A stretch of DNA of 64,000 bases from Brachynemurus nebulosus (lineage: Eukaryota; Arthropoda; Insecta; Neuroptera; Myrmeleontidae), in the NCBI GenBank assembly GCA_035578155.1, contig JAPWDM010000015.1, forward strand, positions 13,664,776 through 13,728,775, read 5' to 3'. The notes below the pieces were generated by a model, which was not told where the DNA came from, did no database searches, and saw only the letters and a list, made by a program, of their open reading frames with translations. Both the position numbers and the translations under genes were made by a program. Shown here one piece after another: positions 63,703 to 64,000 of this stretch. Each line of letters begins with the position of its first letter. Position 1 is the stretch's first letter.

Positions 63703-64000
63703 GGACTCATCGACTGGTGCTCGTACAGTACGGTTGTGTATCTTTGATGCATTGTTGTGCGGGTGTTACCTACGTATCGATATTTGCTGTGATTCGATTG
63801 TTGAACTTGTTAATTGTTATAATCAAATATATATTCTTTCTATTAAATCGTTTTCATCGTAATTTATTGTTAAATTCTGGTAATTCTTAAGGTTATTTTA
63901 ATTCGGACAAAACGTCAAATTTGACAGCTCTGAACATTACTTAGTGCTAAATTTATTAGTTTAATTAGTGTTTAAGTGAATTAGTGATTTATATACGTAA
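63703..64000 (+). mobile_element. Probable 5' end of an R1 element
   Basis: 28S is replaced by GGACTCATCGACTGGTGC.. precisely at the R1 insertion site (after TATCTACT). No ORF of R1 is reached; the sequence would be its 5' UTR. Assignment rests on position, not on coding similarity. Confidence 0.65.

Noticed and set aside
63498..63890. 130-codon ORF across the R2 3' UTR, 28S and R1 5' region
   Set aside because: It crosses three unrelated sequence units, so it cannot be a conserved gene.

Overview
The window looks like nuclear DNA of an AT-rich insect genome. It holds one ribosomal RNA transcription unit (18S, ITS1, 5.8S, ITS2, 28S) next to a dense pile-up of transposable elements. The 5.8S gene is continuous, with no 2S split, and reads like hymenopteran 5.8S; the 18S is long (about 2.36 kb) with AT-rich expansion segments. 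I suspect a wasp-like insect but cannot prove it. I see no ordinary host protein-coding gene.

Layout. 1-1739: the right part of a decayed piggyBac element. 2816-3093: a snap-back hairpin repeat. 3725-16219: a Copia LTR retrotransposon (ORF interrupted by one stop) whose 3' LTR was later split by a complete, very young Ty3/Gypsy element at 8244-16080. 19580-23974: a Jockey-clade LINE with one frameshift per ORF. 24142-24715: a TIR-bearing MITE. 25270-31694: a non-coding unit with about 285-bp terminal inverted repeats built from short palindromes; inside it are a degenerate tandem repeat, a tRNA-derived SINE, a 1.75-kb palindrome and a small MITE. 31981-33971: two hAT-type remnants.

About 34.9-45.1 kb: a Polinton/Maverick (adintovirus-like) provirus. 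It has a virion module (major capsid, minor capsid, adenain-like protease, PLA2/pVI-like protein, a small basic protein, packaging ATPase, a fibre-like protein) and an integrase. Its protein-primed DNA polymerase is cut off by 3 x 209-bp tandem repeats that lead into an intact pogo/Tigger-type transposase gene (45837-47474).

48.1 kb to the end: rDNA. The intergenic spacer contains 7 x 329-bp repeats, followed by the external spacer, 18S, ITS1, 5.8S, ITS2 and 28S. The 28S is interrupted at the canonical R2 site by an R2 element that lacks its N-terminal zinc-finger region. Exactly 74 bp further on, 28S similarity stops at the canonical R1 site, so an R1 element probably begins there and leaves the window. 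Since no upstream 28S precedes the spacer, this unit is an edge or orphan rDNA copy.

The most notable signals are: (1) the Gypsy gag and pol lie in one frame, separated only by UGA followed by CAA UUA, which matches the CARYYA leaky-stop context of tobamoviruses; (2) an R2 and probable R1 double insertion in one 28S; (3) Polinton TATA boxes that overlap the stop codon of the preceding gene, plus a 55-codon gene between the capsid genes; (4) long TIRs made of arrayed palindromes; (5) a copy of the primer-binding-site junction captured inside the Gypsy LTR.
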